Positions 8,333 to 16,898 are shown, counted from the stretch's first letter. The stretch is 64,000 bases of DNA from Ectobacillus polymachus (GCF_048159605.1 NZ_JBLREB010000001.1:1116001-1180000); one strand, 5' to 3'. Translations and numbers: made by a program. Notes: generated from the sequence alone by a model not told the origin.

Positions 8333-8501
8333 GAAGCCTCATCCCTTTTCCAAAATCCCCTCATAATCATACCGTCTATCTCACTAGAAAAGCAAACATG
8401 ACTTTTATGCCTTTTCAAGCAAAATTTACTGAAATTCGCATACAAAAAAGAGAAATACCCCAATTATTCTTCAAATTTTGATGCAAATTACTACCCATAA
8501 T

Positions 8502-8543
8502 AAAAAATGCAAATGAACGAAAGCTAGGTCATTTGCATTTTTT
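8502..8543 (-). terminator. Terminator of the 5'-3' exonuclease gene
   Basis: AAAAAATGCAAATGA pairs with TCATTTGCATTTTTT around a 12-base loop, directly after the stop codon at 8548; T-rich on both strands. Confidence 0.85.
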
Positions 8544-8547
8544 GATA

Positions 8548-9414
8548 TTATATAAGTGAAAGCAATGATTGAGGACGGTTCCATTCTAGTTCATTGCATA
8601 TGTGTAAAATATTTTTTTCATTTACGTTCCAAATTGCTTGATCCAATTCACAAGAAATTGGTACTTCGCAATGAATTTGTGCAAGCCATAAAGAAAGCTT
8701 CAGATTCTCTAAATCATTTTCAATTTTTGTACGTTGGGCATTAGATAGTATATGTAGGTTATCTAACACACCTTGCACACTTTGAAATTCCTTTATAAGC
8801 TTATATGCTGTTTTTTCACCTATCCCTCGTACACCTGGGTAATTATCACTGGTGTCGCCCATAAATGCTTTTGCATGAACTATCTGCCATGGCTGCACAC
8901 CTTTTTCTACTAAAATAGTATCCGGTGTATAAAAGGAATAATTGCCAACTCCTTTTCGCATTAACATAATTGTCGTGCTCGGATTAGATAGCTGCAGCAA
9001 ATCTGTATCCCCCGTAAGTACAAACACTTCGCCTTCTAGTTCGTATTGTTTCGAAAGTGTGCCAATACAATCATCCGCTTCATAACCAACCAAACCAATA
9101 TTCGGAATATGCAACAGATTGGTTATTTCTTTTACAAGGTTAAATTGTGGTATTAATTCATCAGGAGCCGCGCCACGATTTGCTTTGTACTGCGAGAACG
9201 CTTCTGTTCGAAACGTGGTACTTCCCATGTCCCAACAAGCAATTACATGTGTAGGTTGAATTTCTTGAATAGCTGTAAGCATATGTCTCATAAAACCGTG
9301 AATTCCATTTGTAGGAATTCCTTGGCTTGTTTTCATAAATTGTCCATGAACGCTCGTTGCATAAAAGGCACGAAATAGGACTGCCATTCCATCAACGAGT
9401 AAGATCTTATTCAA
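8548..9414 (-). CDS. ypcP: 5'-3' exonuclease (YpcP/ExoIX-type flap nuclease domain)
   Basis: A 288-residue stand-alone relative of the DNA polymerase I 5' nuclease domain. Metal-binding acids are visible in LLVDGM, CWDMG, YEADDCIG, TGDTDLLQL and MGDTSDNYPG, followed by the helix-hairpin-helix GVRGIGEKTAYKLI. It removes RNA primers or flaps; in B. subtilis the YpcP family is a backup to PolA. The start is TTG at 9414, six bases after GGAGGGG. The ribosome site abuts the terminator of the 6S RNA gene just upstream, so the gene may depend on read-through from the 6S promoter. Helix-3-clamp residues look intact. Confidence 0.85.
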   Translation of the reverse strand: MNKILLVDGMAVLFRAFYATSVHGQFMKTSQGIPTNGIHGFMRHMLTAIQEIQPTHVIACWDMGSTTFRTEAFSQYKANRGAAPDELIPQFNLVKEITNLLHIPNIGLVGYEADDCIGTLSKQYELEGEVFVLTGDTDLLQLSNPSTTIMLMRKGVGNYSFYTPDTILVEKGVQPWQIVHAKAFMGDTSDNYPGVRGIGEKTAYKLIKEFQSVQGVLDNLHILSNAQRTKIENDLENLKLSLWLAQIHCEVPISCELDQAIWNVNEKNILHICNELEWNRPQSLLSLI

Positions 9415-9431
9415 TAATTTCCCCTCCAAAA

Positions 9432-9460
9432 TAAAAAACCTCACGTTTATCGTAAGGTTA
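9432..9460 (-). terminator. Terminator of the 6S RNA gene
   Basis: On the minus strand AACCTTACG and CGTGAGGTT form a stem with an ATAAA loop, followed by six T. It lies 18 bases before the exonuclease TTG start codon. Confidence 0.8.
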
Positions 9461-9640
9461 TGAATCCCCGCCTGTGCCGTCCCCTCATATGTTCAAAACC
9501 CGCTCTCGCAGGTGGATGCCCTCACAAAAGACTTCATCGTCCTAAAAAAGGCTTGATGTCGACTTTTAAATATTGAGCTTCCGTAGTCATAACATAGGTT
9601 TAAACATAAATCAGTCGCGAACACTGCAGGACTTATATTT
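9455..9640 (-). ncRNA. 6S RNA (SsrS/Bsr type)
   Basis: The ~190-base non-coding transcript unit has an excellent promoter and a terminator and contains no ORF. The 5' end (AAGTCCTGCAGTGTTCG) and the 3' end (GGCACAGGCGGGGATTC) resemble Gram-positive 6S RNAs. The middle folds into a long imperfect rod with an apical hairpin (GACATCAAGCC/AGGACGATGAAGTC). 6S RNA binds housekeeping RNA polymerase by mimicking an open promoter, mainly in stationary phase. Bacillus has two 6S RNAs; which one this is cannot be told. Identification rests on sequence memory and fold, not on a covariance search. Confidence 0.75.
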
Positions 9641-9646
9641 GTTCCT

Positions 9647-9675
9647 ATCATAGCATACATTTAATGGACTGTAAA
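9647..9675 (-). promoter_or_regulatory. Sigma-A promoter of the 6S RNA gene
   Basis: On the minus strand TTTACA, 17 bases, TATGAT. The predicted start falls at about 9640, right at the 5' end of the 6S RNA. Confidence 0.75.
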
Positions 9676-9696
9676 ACATCTATTTCTTTGGTGAAA

Positions 9697-10536
9697 TTAT
9701 TTCTTAGTCGTAGCAATTTCGTTATCTTCGTACGAAATCCAATCACTCCAGCTTCCTGCATATAACTTCACATTCGAAAATCCTGCCTCTTGGAGCATAA
9801 GTACATTTGGACATGCTGTCACACCAGAACCACAGTAAACAATCGTTTCTTTTTCCTTATCAAGGTTGGAAAATCGGGCCTCTTGTTCTTCCTTCGTTCG
9901 AAATGTTCCATTATCAGCAATGCCTTCGTTCCAAAAATAGTTTACTGCTGTTGGAATGTGGCCCGCTTTTGTATCAATGGTCTCTATGTTTCCCTTATAT
10001 CGTTCAGGATCTCTCGAATCAATTAGGTTAAATTTCTTACCTTCAAGTACGCGAGTTTTCACATCCTCCATGCTTACAAGAAAATCTTGGTTAAGGCTCT
10101 GAACGAACGTCTTCTTTCTGTATACAGGTAAATTCGTTGTTGTTTTATAGTCTCGGCGTATCCATTCCGTCCACCCACCGTTCAGTACAAATGCTTTTTT
10201 ATGTCCAAGAAAGGTGAGTAACCACCAAAGCCGAGAAGCCATTGCACCCTCTTCGCTATCATAAGCAACAACCGTTGTATATTCATCGATACCTGCTTCA
10301 GATAATATTTGTACAAAACGCTCTGTATCCGGTAAAGGGTGACGCCCGCCATGGGCTTGCACAGGGCTTGAAAGATCTTTATTTAAATCAAAATATAATG
10401 CATTCTCGATGTGGCCTTTTTCATATTCTGCTCGTCCCCATTGTGGATCGCCTAGATGGAATCGACAGTCGATAATGCGTATTCCCTCATCATGAAGATG
10501 CTTGTCTAACCAATCCGCTTCGACAATATGATTCAT
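9697..10536 (-). CDS. Thiosulfate/3-mercaptopyruvate sulfurtransferase (two-domain rhodanese)
   Basis: A 279-residue protein of two rhodanese domains. The N-terminal half (IIDCRFHLGDPQWGRAEYEKGHI) is the inactive domain and the C-terminal half carries the catalytic loop CGSGVTAC. A CGSGVT loop is the form usual for mercaptopyruvate sulfurtransferases. It moves sulfane sulfur from mercaptopyruvate or thiosulfate to thiols or cyanide. The length is normal for the family. The ATG follows an AGAGGAGA site. It lies 13 bases downstream of the ypbS-like gene and may be cotranscribed with it. Confidence 0.85.
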   Translation of the reverse strand: MNHIVEADWLDKHLHDEGIRIIDCRFHLGDPQWGRAEYEKGHIENALYFDLNKDLSSPVQAHGGRHPLPDTERFVQILSEAGIDEYTTVVAYDSEEGAMASRLWWLLTFLGHKKAFVLNGGWTEWIRRDYKTTTNLPVYRKKTFVQSLNQDFLVSMEDVKTRVLEGKKFNLIDSRDPERYKGNIETIDTKAGHIPTAVNYFWNEGIADNGTFRTKEEQEARFSNLDKEKETIVYCGSGVTACPNVLMLQEAGFSNVKLYAGSWSDWISYEDNEIATTKK

Positions 10537-10549
10537 TTCTATCTCTCCT

Positions 10550-10813
10550 CTATTTATTTTTAAGGCGAGTTGTGTATTCTTGCACCATTTCTTTTGTCAC
10601 AAATTTGCGAGTAGGTACAATTCCTTGTTTTGCCAAATCATTTATTTTTTTCGTAATCTCATTTATAGGATCAACTGAAAAAGGACTTTCCTTTTGACAT
10701 AGTTTCACAGCAGTTTCAATTGCTTTTTCTCTGTCCTGATCTAATTTAAAAAAGGTTGCTACAATATGATGTTGCTTTTGTGAATGGCTTGCAATTGCTT
10801 CATGTACTTCCAT
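10550..10813 (-). CDS. ypbS: DUF2533 family protein (YpbS-like)
   Basis: An 87-residue helical protein starting EVHEAIASHSQKQHHIVATF, matching the Bacillus YpbS/DUF2533 family of unknown function. The ATG at 10813 follows GAGGTGATCATA; the frame extends three codons upstream to a GTG inside the ribosome site, which is rejected. Gene order ypbS next to dynA (ypbR) is the same as in B. subtilis, which supports the assignment. Confidence 0.8.
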   Translation of the reverse strand: MEVHEAIASHSQKQHHIVATFFKLDQDREKAIETAVKLCQKESPFSVDPINEITKKINDLAKQGIVPTRKFVTKEMVQEYTTRLKNK

Positions 10814-10934
10814 TATGATCACCTCTTATTGATGTATGTAAGACGGAGCATATCGGGGACAATGAAATCCACTATCCGCGATACACTCGTCTATGTGAAG
10901 AAAATAAAGATAGTATTAATAAATATCGAAGTTA

Positions 10935-13900
10935 TTATAACACGTTTAATTCATTTTCGATTAATTTCATAATGTCATATAGCTTTTTTTGTGCAAGTTC
11001 ATAAGCTGACACATCAATATGTTCTGACAGTGCTGCTACAATTCCCTGATAATATCGTAAAACATCGTCTTGCAATTTTTCTTTCGTACTGCTCCAGATT
11101 TTTTCCCATTCTTTCTTGTAATGTTCGGTTATAATCGCTTCTTCTTCTTGTACGTAAGCACTCATCGGTCCATCCAATACTTGTTTCATTTCTTCTTGCA
11201 TAAGTGCTTTTTCATTTTTTTCAAAGAAACTTTTAGCATTTTTATAATAAGACATTGCCTTTTTAAATTGACCCATTTCTAACTGTCGAAAAGGATCTAG
11301 GTGGGTTGCAGATGAAAAGACAAATTCTTCAGTCTTTGTAAACGGAGCATTCTCAGTAATTTGCAAGCATTGTTTTTGGAGTCCCTCGGATGAGAATTGA
11401 ATTTTCTTACTCATCCAATTCTCAACTCGTAAAGAGGTTGCTCTCATTTCTTGTATGAAATCATTCTTTAGAAAATCAAGAAGCTCTAATACACTATTAT
11501 ACAAAATTTGTTTTACGTCCCCCTTATCGGAACGCAATGTACCTGGATTGATAAATTCGATAAATACATCATGATAACGGAGCATCACTCGTTGTTTTAC
11601 ATAAAAAAGAAGTTCCCGTATTTCCTGAACGAGGGCTTGCTCTTCCGTTAATACACTATAGGTTGAAATGATTTGTACGATTGCTTCCTGTTCCTTATTG
11701 TATTGTTTTCGTTTTATCTCCTTTTCTTCTATTCCAGCCTTTGCATTAGAAAGGATATTCGTAACGAAACGATGAGACGATTGAATCTTCGATTGCAAAG
11801 ATGTTAAAGATACTAACATAAGATCTCGCATGATAAACGTCGTGAATGCTTCTTCAAATGCTTTCATACCGGACTGCTTAAGAACACCATAGGTTCCTTC
11901 TTCTTTGATTGTTCCAAGCTTTTCATCTAATGCATATAAGCTTGATAAAGGAAATAAGCGAGGATTGCGAATGCCATATTGCAGGAGCTGCCCTTGAATA
12001 TAGTCCTTAACCGTTTGCAGTTCCTCCGTTGTTGATGCTAAATCAGCTGCATTAATCATGAAAAACATTTTATCCATCGCAAACGAATCTTTTACACGCC
12101 CAAGTTGAATTAAAAATTCTCGATCTGCACGACTAAAAACATGATTGTAATACGTAACAAACAAAATCGCATCTGCATTTTTAATATATTGGAATGAAAC
12201 ATCCGTATGACGTGCGTTTACAGAATCTGCTCCCGGCGTATCTACAATCGTCACACCGTTACGTGTTAGCTCACAATCATAATGAAGTTCCATAAACTCA
12301 ACGAAGCACGATTTTTCCTCATTAGCAACAAAGGAAGAAAATTCACTCATGTCTGTTGTAATCATTTGCCCTAACTTATTTTTAAATGTCTGGTATCCTG
12401 CCTGAACGGCACGTAAAAAACTAAGTGTTGTTTTTTGACGTGTACTCGGTGATGCATGACGCAGAAGCTCATCAATACCTCCAATTGCCTCATCCAACGA
12501 TGCTGCCTGCTTCTCAAATAATTTATAAATTCGCTGTAAATCTTCCAATAATATGCTTTCTGATTTCAGCTTGATGGTAACTGTTTCATGCGGATGCTCT
12601 TTTGTTACTGGAACAATTTTATTAATGGCGGCAGTCGTTGGATTTGGTGAAACCGGTAGAACTTTGGCTCCTAGAAGCGCATTGGCAAAAGAAGATTTAC
12701 CTGCACTAAATGCACCAAACAGAGCAACTGTAAATTGCTTCGTCTCAACCCGTCGTCGTTTTTCCTCAATCTCCTCATACAAGTGACGAAGTGCAGAAAA
12801 CGGTTTAAGAATAGCTCCTGCTTCGCGAATATGTTCTGTAATCATTCGGACCTGTTCTTCCGCCGTTCCCTTGGTTTCTATCCGTTCTTCCACTATTTCT
12901 ACTTCATCATTCTCTACTATATTGTTTTCCTGAGTGAATAACGGATTTTCCAATACTGTTACTTCTTCCTCTTCTAACAGGTCAAGTGAACGCGGCTCGA
13001 TTTGCTTTCGACCTTCCCACACATTAAACAAATCTTGTACATAATTCGTTACTATACGCCAATTGTCTCTTCCTTCTGTAAGATCACGATACTCCTTCTC
13101 ATGAACACGTAAATGATTATTTACTTCGTCAAGCTCAGCTTCTAACTTTTTCTTTAAAATTGGAACAATACTCTCGAAAAGAGAAATAGCTTTCGTACGC
13201 ATGATTGCTTTAATCGCAGCAGCTACATCATTCGTATAGGTGAGTACATAATTTCCAGATAAACCCGCACCGCGCTCGATTGTATCCGTTAGTAAAGATG
13301 GAGTAAATGTAGTTGTAATGCTATATATTATATTTCCTAGCTCTTCCGTATAAATATCTTGGGATTGTAAATAGGTTAATAGATATTGCTTTACATGCAC
13401 ATCTAACTGCGTTTCCGTCGTTTGACTTATTTTTTCATGAAAAGCTGTGCGTCTTTGCTCTTTTTCCTTTTCCGTCTTCGACTTTGAAAAGAGGATACCC
13501 ACTTTAAAATTCGTAAGCTCTGTTTCTAAATACTTTTCTGCTAATTCACGAACTTCATATGGAAGTAAATACGCATTTTGTAGGATATGCTCCAATTCTT
13601 TTGAAAATTGAAGCTTGATTGTTTCATCCTTTTGCAATAGCTCTTCTTTTTGTGCATAAAGTTTTTCTAAAGATTGCTCCTTTTCTTCTATAGAATGAGC
13701 TGCAACGTCTCCCTTATTCTCAAGAGTTTTTCTAAGCTTGTTTTCATGTTCATGAAGTAAGTACGTTACTTCTTGACGAACACTTTCTTCTAAGTATTCA
13801 TTTCTTTTTTCCATAATCGTTGCTAACAATTGTTTTAATTGCTTCAGCTCATTGTATGGATGATTTTGATTTCGCAAGGTTGTATAAAATATACCATCGA

Positions 13901-14582
13901 CATGAATATTCCAGTTTAAAAAGGATTGTTTTACACTATCAGCATACGATGGAAAGGATAGTTCCTCCTCTTTATGCTTATCAATTTGATTCACCACTAA
14001 ATATACGGTTTTATTTCGTTCCTTTAGCTCCTTCACAAATTGTAAATTCACTTGTGATTGAACATGATTATAATCCATCATATAGAAAATTACATCTGCA
14101 ACATGAAGGGCTGATTCCGTCGCAATCTTATGAGCATCATCTGTTGAATCAATTCCCGGTGTATCAACTAAAATGACACCGTCTGGAAGAGAAGCATCTT
14201 CTCTCGTTATGTGGACACCAATTACTTCCTCTCCGTTTTTAAAGAGCTGTTTTAATTGTTCATCCGTGTATGTACCTTCATAAGATTGCTTCATACCTGA
14301 TTTTAATGTAAGTACTACACGATTGTGACCTCGTTGAATTTCAACAACGTTGGCACTTGTAGGAATCGGACTCGTAGGAAGTAAATCCTTACCATATAAT
14401 TCATTTAGCATCGTAGATTTTCCAGCTGAAAAATGTCCACAAAATGCTATCATAAACTCATTCTCTACATATTTTTGAATGATATCATGAATCCGCTTAC
14501 TATTTTCAGTATCCCCTTTGTCTTTCCACATTTCGTATAAGTACAACATTTGATGTACTTGTGAACTTGCAATTTGCACCAT
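10935..14582 (-). CDS. dynA: DynA, double-headed bacterial dynamin
   Basis: A 1215-residue fusion of two dynamin-like GTPases, close to the ~1190 residues of B. subtilis DynA/YpbR. Head 1 has P-loop GHFSAGKST (about residues 49-57) and DTPGID; head 2 has GAFSAGKSS (about 622-630) and DTPGAD. Long coiled-coil stretches (EEKEQSLEKLYAQKEELLQ and others) follow each head. The family tethers and fuses membranes, protects the membrane against phage and antibiotics, and helps cell division. It has its own upstream region with a cre-like motif at 14650. No truncation is seen. Confidence 0.95.
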   Translation of the reverse strand: MVQIASSQVHQMLYLYEMWKDKGDTENSKRIHDIIQKYVENEFMIAFCGHFSAGKSTMLNELYGKDLLPTSPIPTSANVVEIQRGHNRVVLTLKSGMKQSYEGTYTDEQLKQLFKNGEEVIGVHITREDASLPDGVILVDTPGIDSTDDAHKIATESALHVADVIFYMMDYNHVQSQVNLQFVKELKERNKTVYLVVNQIDKHKEEELSFPSYADSVKQSFLNWNIHVDGIFYTTLRNQNHPYNELKQLKQLLATIMEKRNEYLEESVRQEVTYLLHEHENKLRKTLENKGDVAAHSIEEKEQSLEKLYAQKEELLQKDETIKLQFSKELEHILQNAYLLPYEVRELAEKYLETELTNFKVGILFSKSKTEKEKEQRRTAFHEKISQTTETQLDVHVKQYLLTYLQSQDIYTEELGNIIYSITTTFTPSLLTDTIERGAGLSGNYVLTYTNDVAAAIKAIMRTKAISLFESIVPILKKKLEAELDEVNNHLRVHEKEYRDLTEGRDNWRIVTNYVQDLFNVWEGRKQIEPRSLDLLEEEEVTVLENPLFTQENNIVENDEVEIVEERIETKGTAEEQVRMITEHIREAGAILKPFSALRHLYEEIEEKRRRVETKQFTVALFGAFSAGKSSFANALLGAKVLPVSPNPTTAAINKIVPVTKEHPHETVTIKLKSESILLEDLQRIYKLFEKQAASLDEAIGGIDELLRHASPSTRQKTTLSFLRAVQAGYQTFKNKLGQMITTDMSEFSSFVANEEKSCFVEFMELHYDCELTRNGVTIVDTPGADSVNARHTDVSFQYIKNADAILFVTYYNHVFSRADREFLIQLGRVKDSFAMDKMFFMINAADLASTTEELQTVKDYIQGQLLQYGIRNPRLFPLSSLYALDEKLGTIKEEGTYGVLKQSGMKAFEEAFTTFIMRDLMLVSLTSLQSKIQSSHRFVTNILSNAKAGIEEKEIKRKQYNKEQEAIVQIISTYSVLTEEQALVQEIRELLFYVKQRVMLRYHDVFIEFINPGTLRSDKGDVKQILYNSVLELLDFLKNDFIQEMRATSLRVENWMSKKIQFSSEGLQKQCLQITENAPFTKTEEFVFSSATHLDPFRQLEMGQFKKAMSYYKNAKSFFEKNEKALMQEEMKQVLDGPMSAYVQEEEAIITEHYKKEWEKIWSSTKEKLQDDVLRYYQGIVAALSEHIDVSAYELAQKKLYDIMKLIENELNVL

Positions 14583-14649
14583 CTATCTGTTCCCCTTTAC
14601 TTTAAGTGACACGTCTATCACCCTAGACGTACTCTCCTATATTCGAAAA

Positions 14650-14663
14650 CGTAACCGTTTCCA
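14650..14663. promoter_or_regulatory. Possible cre (CcpA) site upstream of dynA
   Basis: On the minus strand TGGAAACGGTTACG matches the cre pattern TGNAANCGNWNNCA at 13 of 14 positions. It lies about 70 bases before the dynA start. Such motifs also occur by chance. Confidence 0.3.
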
Positions 14664-14792
14664 CTATATATATTTTACTTATGTTCTATCTTACTAAATT
14701 TTCGAAAAAAAATCTCATTAAAATGTTGAAAAGTGGAATCGGCTTGTTCAACTCCGGAGGGCAGAGGTTCTATAGAATTACGAAAGACGAAA

Positions 14793-14828
14793 AAGGGTGA
14801 AGCAAAAATGTCTTTTTGCTTCACCCTT
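14793..14828 (-). terminator. Terminator of the Fur-controlled micropeptide gene
   Basis: AAGGGTGAAGCAAAAA pairs with TTTTTGCTTCACCCTT around a four-base loop, followed by T on the minus strand. Confidence 0.9.
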
Positions 14829-14841
14829 CTTAATCTATATA

Positions 14842-14922
14842 TTAGTTAGTAACGTGCTTCAAAACGAATGTTGAAATTACTGCATATACAACTACCGTAC
14901 CTGCTAGAAAAGCGATTACCAT
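14842..14922 (-). CDS. 26-residue single-pass membrane peptide, Fur-controlled
   Basis: The minus-strand reading frame VIAFLAGTVVVYAVISTFVL followed by KHVTN encodes one hydrophobic helix and a short basic tail. The ATG is preceded by AAAGGATG at usable spacing. The gene is a complete unit: consensus promoter, two Fur-box-like sequences, ORF, strong terminator, all in about 210 bases between dynA and the polyketide operon. An overlapping frame starting six bases earlier gives a non-hydrophobic 27-residue peptide and has poorer spacing, so it is less likely. Function unknown; small peptides of this sort often sit on membrane protein complexes. Alternatively the transcript could be a regulatory RNA. 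Confidence 0.6.
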   Translation of the reverse strand: MVIAFLAGTVVVYAVISTFVLKHVTN

Positions 14923-14939
14923 TTTCCATCATCCTTTTT

Positions 14940-15000
14940 GTGATAATGATTATCATTTCTTGTTTGTATTATAGCATCGCAGAGAATCGTTATCAATACA
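14940..15000 (-). promoter_or_regulatory. Sigma-A promoter with two Fur boxes
   Basis: On the minus strand TTGATA (14991-14996), 17 bases, TATAAT (14968-14973). A near-perfect Fur box, GATAATGATTATCATT, lies at 14942-14957 immediately downstream of the predicted start. A weaker one (13 of 19 positions) overlaps the -35 at 14983-15000. Iron-bound Fur at either site would block RNA polymerase, so the peptide should be expressed in iron starvation. Confidence 0.8.
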
Positions 15001-15002
15001 CA

Positions 15003-15563
15003 TTATGGAGTAAATCGTGAAATGTTTATGAACCTTTGTCCATAATTTGTCATCTCTATTAATGCTCGTTCTTCTTCACGAATTCGTAGTGAAAGAACAT
15101 ACGCATTACAAAAACAAAATGTTATAGCGGTTACATACGCTTGAAAGAAAAGAGGAATAAGTAATAATTCACACACAACAACTACATAATTTGGATGCCG
15201 AATATATCGATACGGACCTTTCATTACAATATCTTTCTCAGGAAGAACAAGAATCTTTGTATTCCATCGCTCACCTAAAGAGGCCATCGCCCAAATACGT
15301 AAACCTTGAATCAAAAGTAGTGTTATCAAAAGCGGTGGCCAAAGTGTAGATAATGTTTTGTGAAGAATCATAACCTCACTTAAAAATGAAAGAAAAAAAC
15401 AAATATGAAGAAAAACAATAACGATGTATTGCTTTTTTCCATACTCCATTGCCCCCTGTTGTTTCATCTTTCTTTCATTACGTTTCGCAACAAATAATTC
15501 TACTAAGCGTTGCAAAATAAAAAAAAGTAAAAAGCAAAAAAAAATCACCCAACTTCCTCCCAT
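15003..15563 (-). CDS. ypbQ: Isoprenylcysteine carboxyl methyltransferase-family protein (YpbQ/BpsB-like)
   Basis: A 186-residue membrane protein with about five hydrophobic segments. It ends with the ICMT signature GPYRYIRHPNYVVVVCELL and a later REEERAL, which bind S-adenosylmethionine. In B. subtilis the homologue BpsB (YpbQ) methylates the alkylpyrones made by the neighbouring type III polyketide synthase. Its ATG overlaps the 3' end of that gene by 19 bases, so coupling is likely. The product would be a methylated long-chain alkylpyrone in the membrane. Confidence 0.8.
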   Translation of the reverse strand: MGGSWVIFFCFLLFFILQRLVELFVAKRNERKMKQQGAMEYGKKQYIVIVFLHICFFLSFLSEVMILHKTLSTLWPPLLITLLLIQGLRIWAMASLGERWNTKILVLPEKDIVMKGPYRYIRHPNYVVVVCELLLIPLFFQAYVTAITFCFCNAYVLSLRIREEERALIEMTNYGQRFINISRFTP

Positions 15564-16636
15564 TCCACTAACAATAATTCAGAACTAAAACCTGGACCAA
15601 GTGCAGCTAATAAATCCGTTTGTCCAGGCTTATTGACTTGCAGTAAATACTTTTCTAGTACATACAAAAGTGTAGCAGAGGACATATTGCCGTACTCCTT
15701 TAACACATCAAATGAGATACGAGTTTGTTCTTTATTCATTTCAAGTGATTCCTCATAGACATCCAGTACTTTTTTACCGCCAGGATGTGCAATAAAATGA
15801 GAAATATCAGATAACTCTATCCCCTTTTCTCGTAAAAAATGTATCACATTCGGCCGCAGCCAATTGCGAATAATGGTTGGAATATCTTTCGAAAAGATGA
15901 CGTTTAAACCATTATTGCGAATGTCCCACCCCATTACCTTCTCTGATTCTTTCATTAGCGTTGATTGAGACCCTCTAAACACTGGCAGCACTGACAGAGA
16001 AGAAGGAATGGATGCCTCATCACCAGCTATGAGAACGCACGCTACTCCATCCGCAAATAGGGAGGTTCCAATCAAATTACTTTTCGATCGATCGTTACGT
16101 TGAAAAGTTAAGCTGCAAAGTTCAACTGCTAATACAATTACTTTTTCCTTTGGAAACGCCTGACAGTACTCAAATGCACGCGATAGACCTGCAGCACCAC
16201 CTGCACAGCCCAATCCCCATATCGGAATTCGCTTCGTATGCGAAGAAAAAGGTAATGCATTCATAATCTTCGCATCAATTGTAGGTGTTGCAAAACCTGT
16301 TGAAGAAACAAAAAAAAAGGCATTGATCTCCTTCATCGGTACAGCTTCCTTTAAAAATCGTTCACTTTGTAAGCAGTTTTGAATCGCTTCAATTCCCAAG
16401 GAAACAGCACAATCTATGTAAGTAGCATTTCGTTCTTCAAATGAATGCTCCTCCTGAAACCACTCCAAGCCCTTAGCAAAATGCCTCTTTTCAATTTGTC
16501 CATTCGTAAACACATTCAGTAACCTGTTCAAATCTTTAAAAGACCCTTCAAATAAATGAGAAACAAATCTCTCTATAGACTGCTGCGTACATACGTGCGG
16601 CGGCGGACAAATTCCAACAGATACAATCTTCGACAT
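15545..16636 (-). CDS. bpsA: Type III polyketide synthase (BpsA/BcsA-like)
   Basis: A 363-residue chalcone synthase-family enzyme. The catalytic triad is visible: Cys in IWGLGCAGGAAGLSRA, His in HFIAHPGGKKVL and Asn in EYGNMSSATLLY. It condenses long-chain acyl-CoA with malonyl-CoA to triketide and tetraketide pyrones. The ATG at 16636 follows AGGAGTG; an upstream frame start seven codons earlier lacks a ribosome site. It forms a two-gene operon with the methyltransferase. Confidence 0.9.
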   Translation of the reverse strand: MSKIVSVGICPPPHVCTQQSIERFVSHLFEGSFKDLNRLLNVFTNGQIEKRHFAKGLEWFQEEHSFEERNATYIDCAVSLGIEAIQNCLQSERFLKEAVPMKEINAFFFVSSTGFATPTIDAKIMNALPFSSHTKRIPIWGLGCAGGAAGLSRAFEYCQAFPKEKVIVLAVELCSLTFQRNDRSKSNLIGTSLFADGVACVLIAGDEASIPSSLSVLPVFRGSQSTLMKESEKVMGWDIRNNGLNVIFSKDIPTIIRNWLRPNVIHFLREKGIELSDISHFIAHPGGKKVLDVYEESLEMNKEQTRISFDVLKEYGNMSSATLLYVLEKYLLQVNKPGQTDLLAALGPGFSSELLLVEWEEVG

Positions 16637-16823
16637 GCAGTTCACTCCTAGTGGCATATTGTTCTTACTATGTTCAAATATCGATGAAATATGTAAACAG
16701 TTTTGTTTTTAAACGAGGTTATTTTTGGGGGATTTGTTTTAAAATCATTTCAACGTAAAAAAAGCTTAAAACAGGAGCTTTCCAAAATGAACTGCTTGTA
16801 TAAAGAATTTCTAATAAAATAAA

Positions 16824-16898
16824 CAGGCTAGTTGGAATCGAACCAACGAAACACTTTATCACATAGATAAAGTCGCTCTACCACTGAGCTATAGCCTG
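16824..16898 (-). tRNA. tRNA-like gene with seven-pair anticodon stem (tRNAOther-like)
   Basis: The 75-base minus-strand gene has a perfect 7-bp acceptor (CAGGCTA/TAGCCTG), a 4-bp D stem (GCTC/GAGC) and a 5-bp T stem (GTTGG/CCAAC) with loop TTCGATT. The anticodon arm is abnormal: ACTTTAT pairs with ATAAAGT, giving seven pairs instead of five, with loop CTATGTG (nominal anticodon ATG). No CCA is encoded and the base after the acceptor is T. This resembles 'tRNAOther' described in B. cereus, a tRNA-like RNA expressed in stationary phase and lysylated by the two lysyl-tRNA synthetases together; that link is from memory. A pseudo-tRNA is the alternative. Confidence 0.75.
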
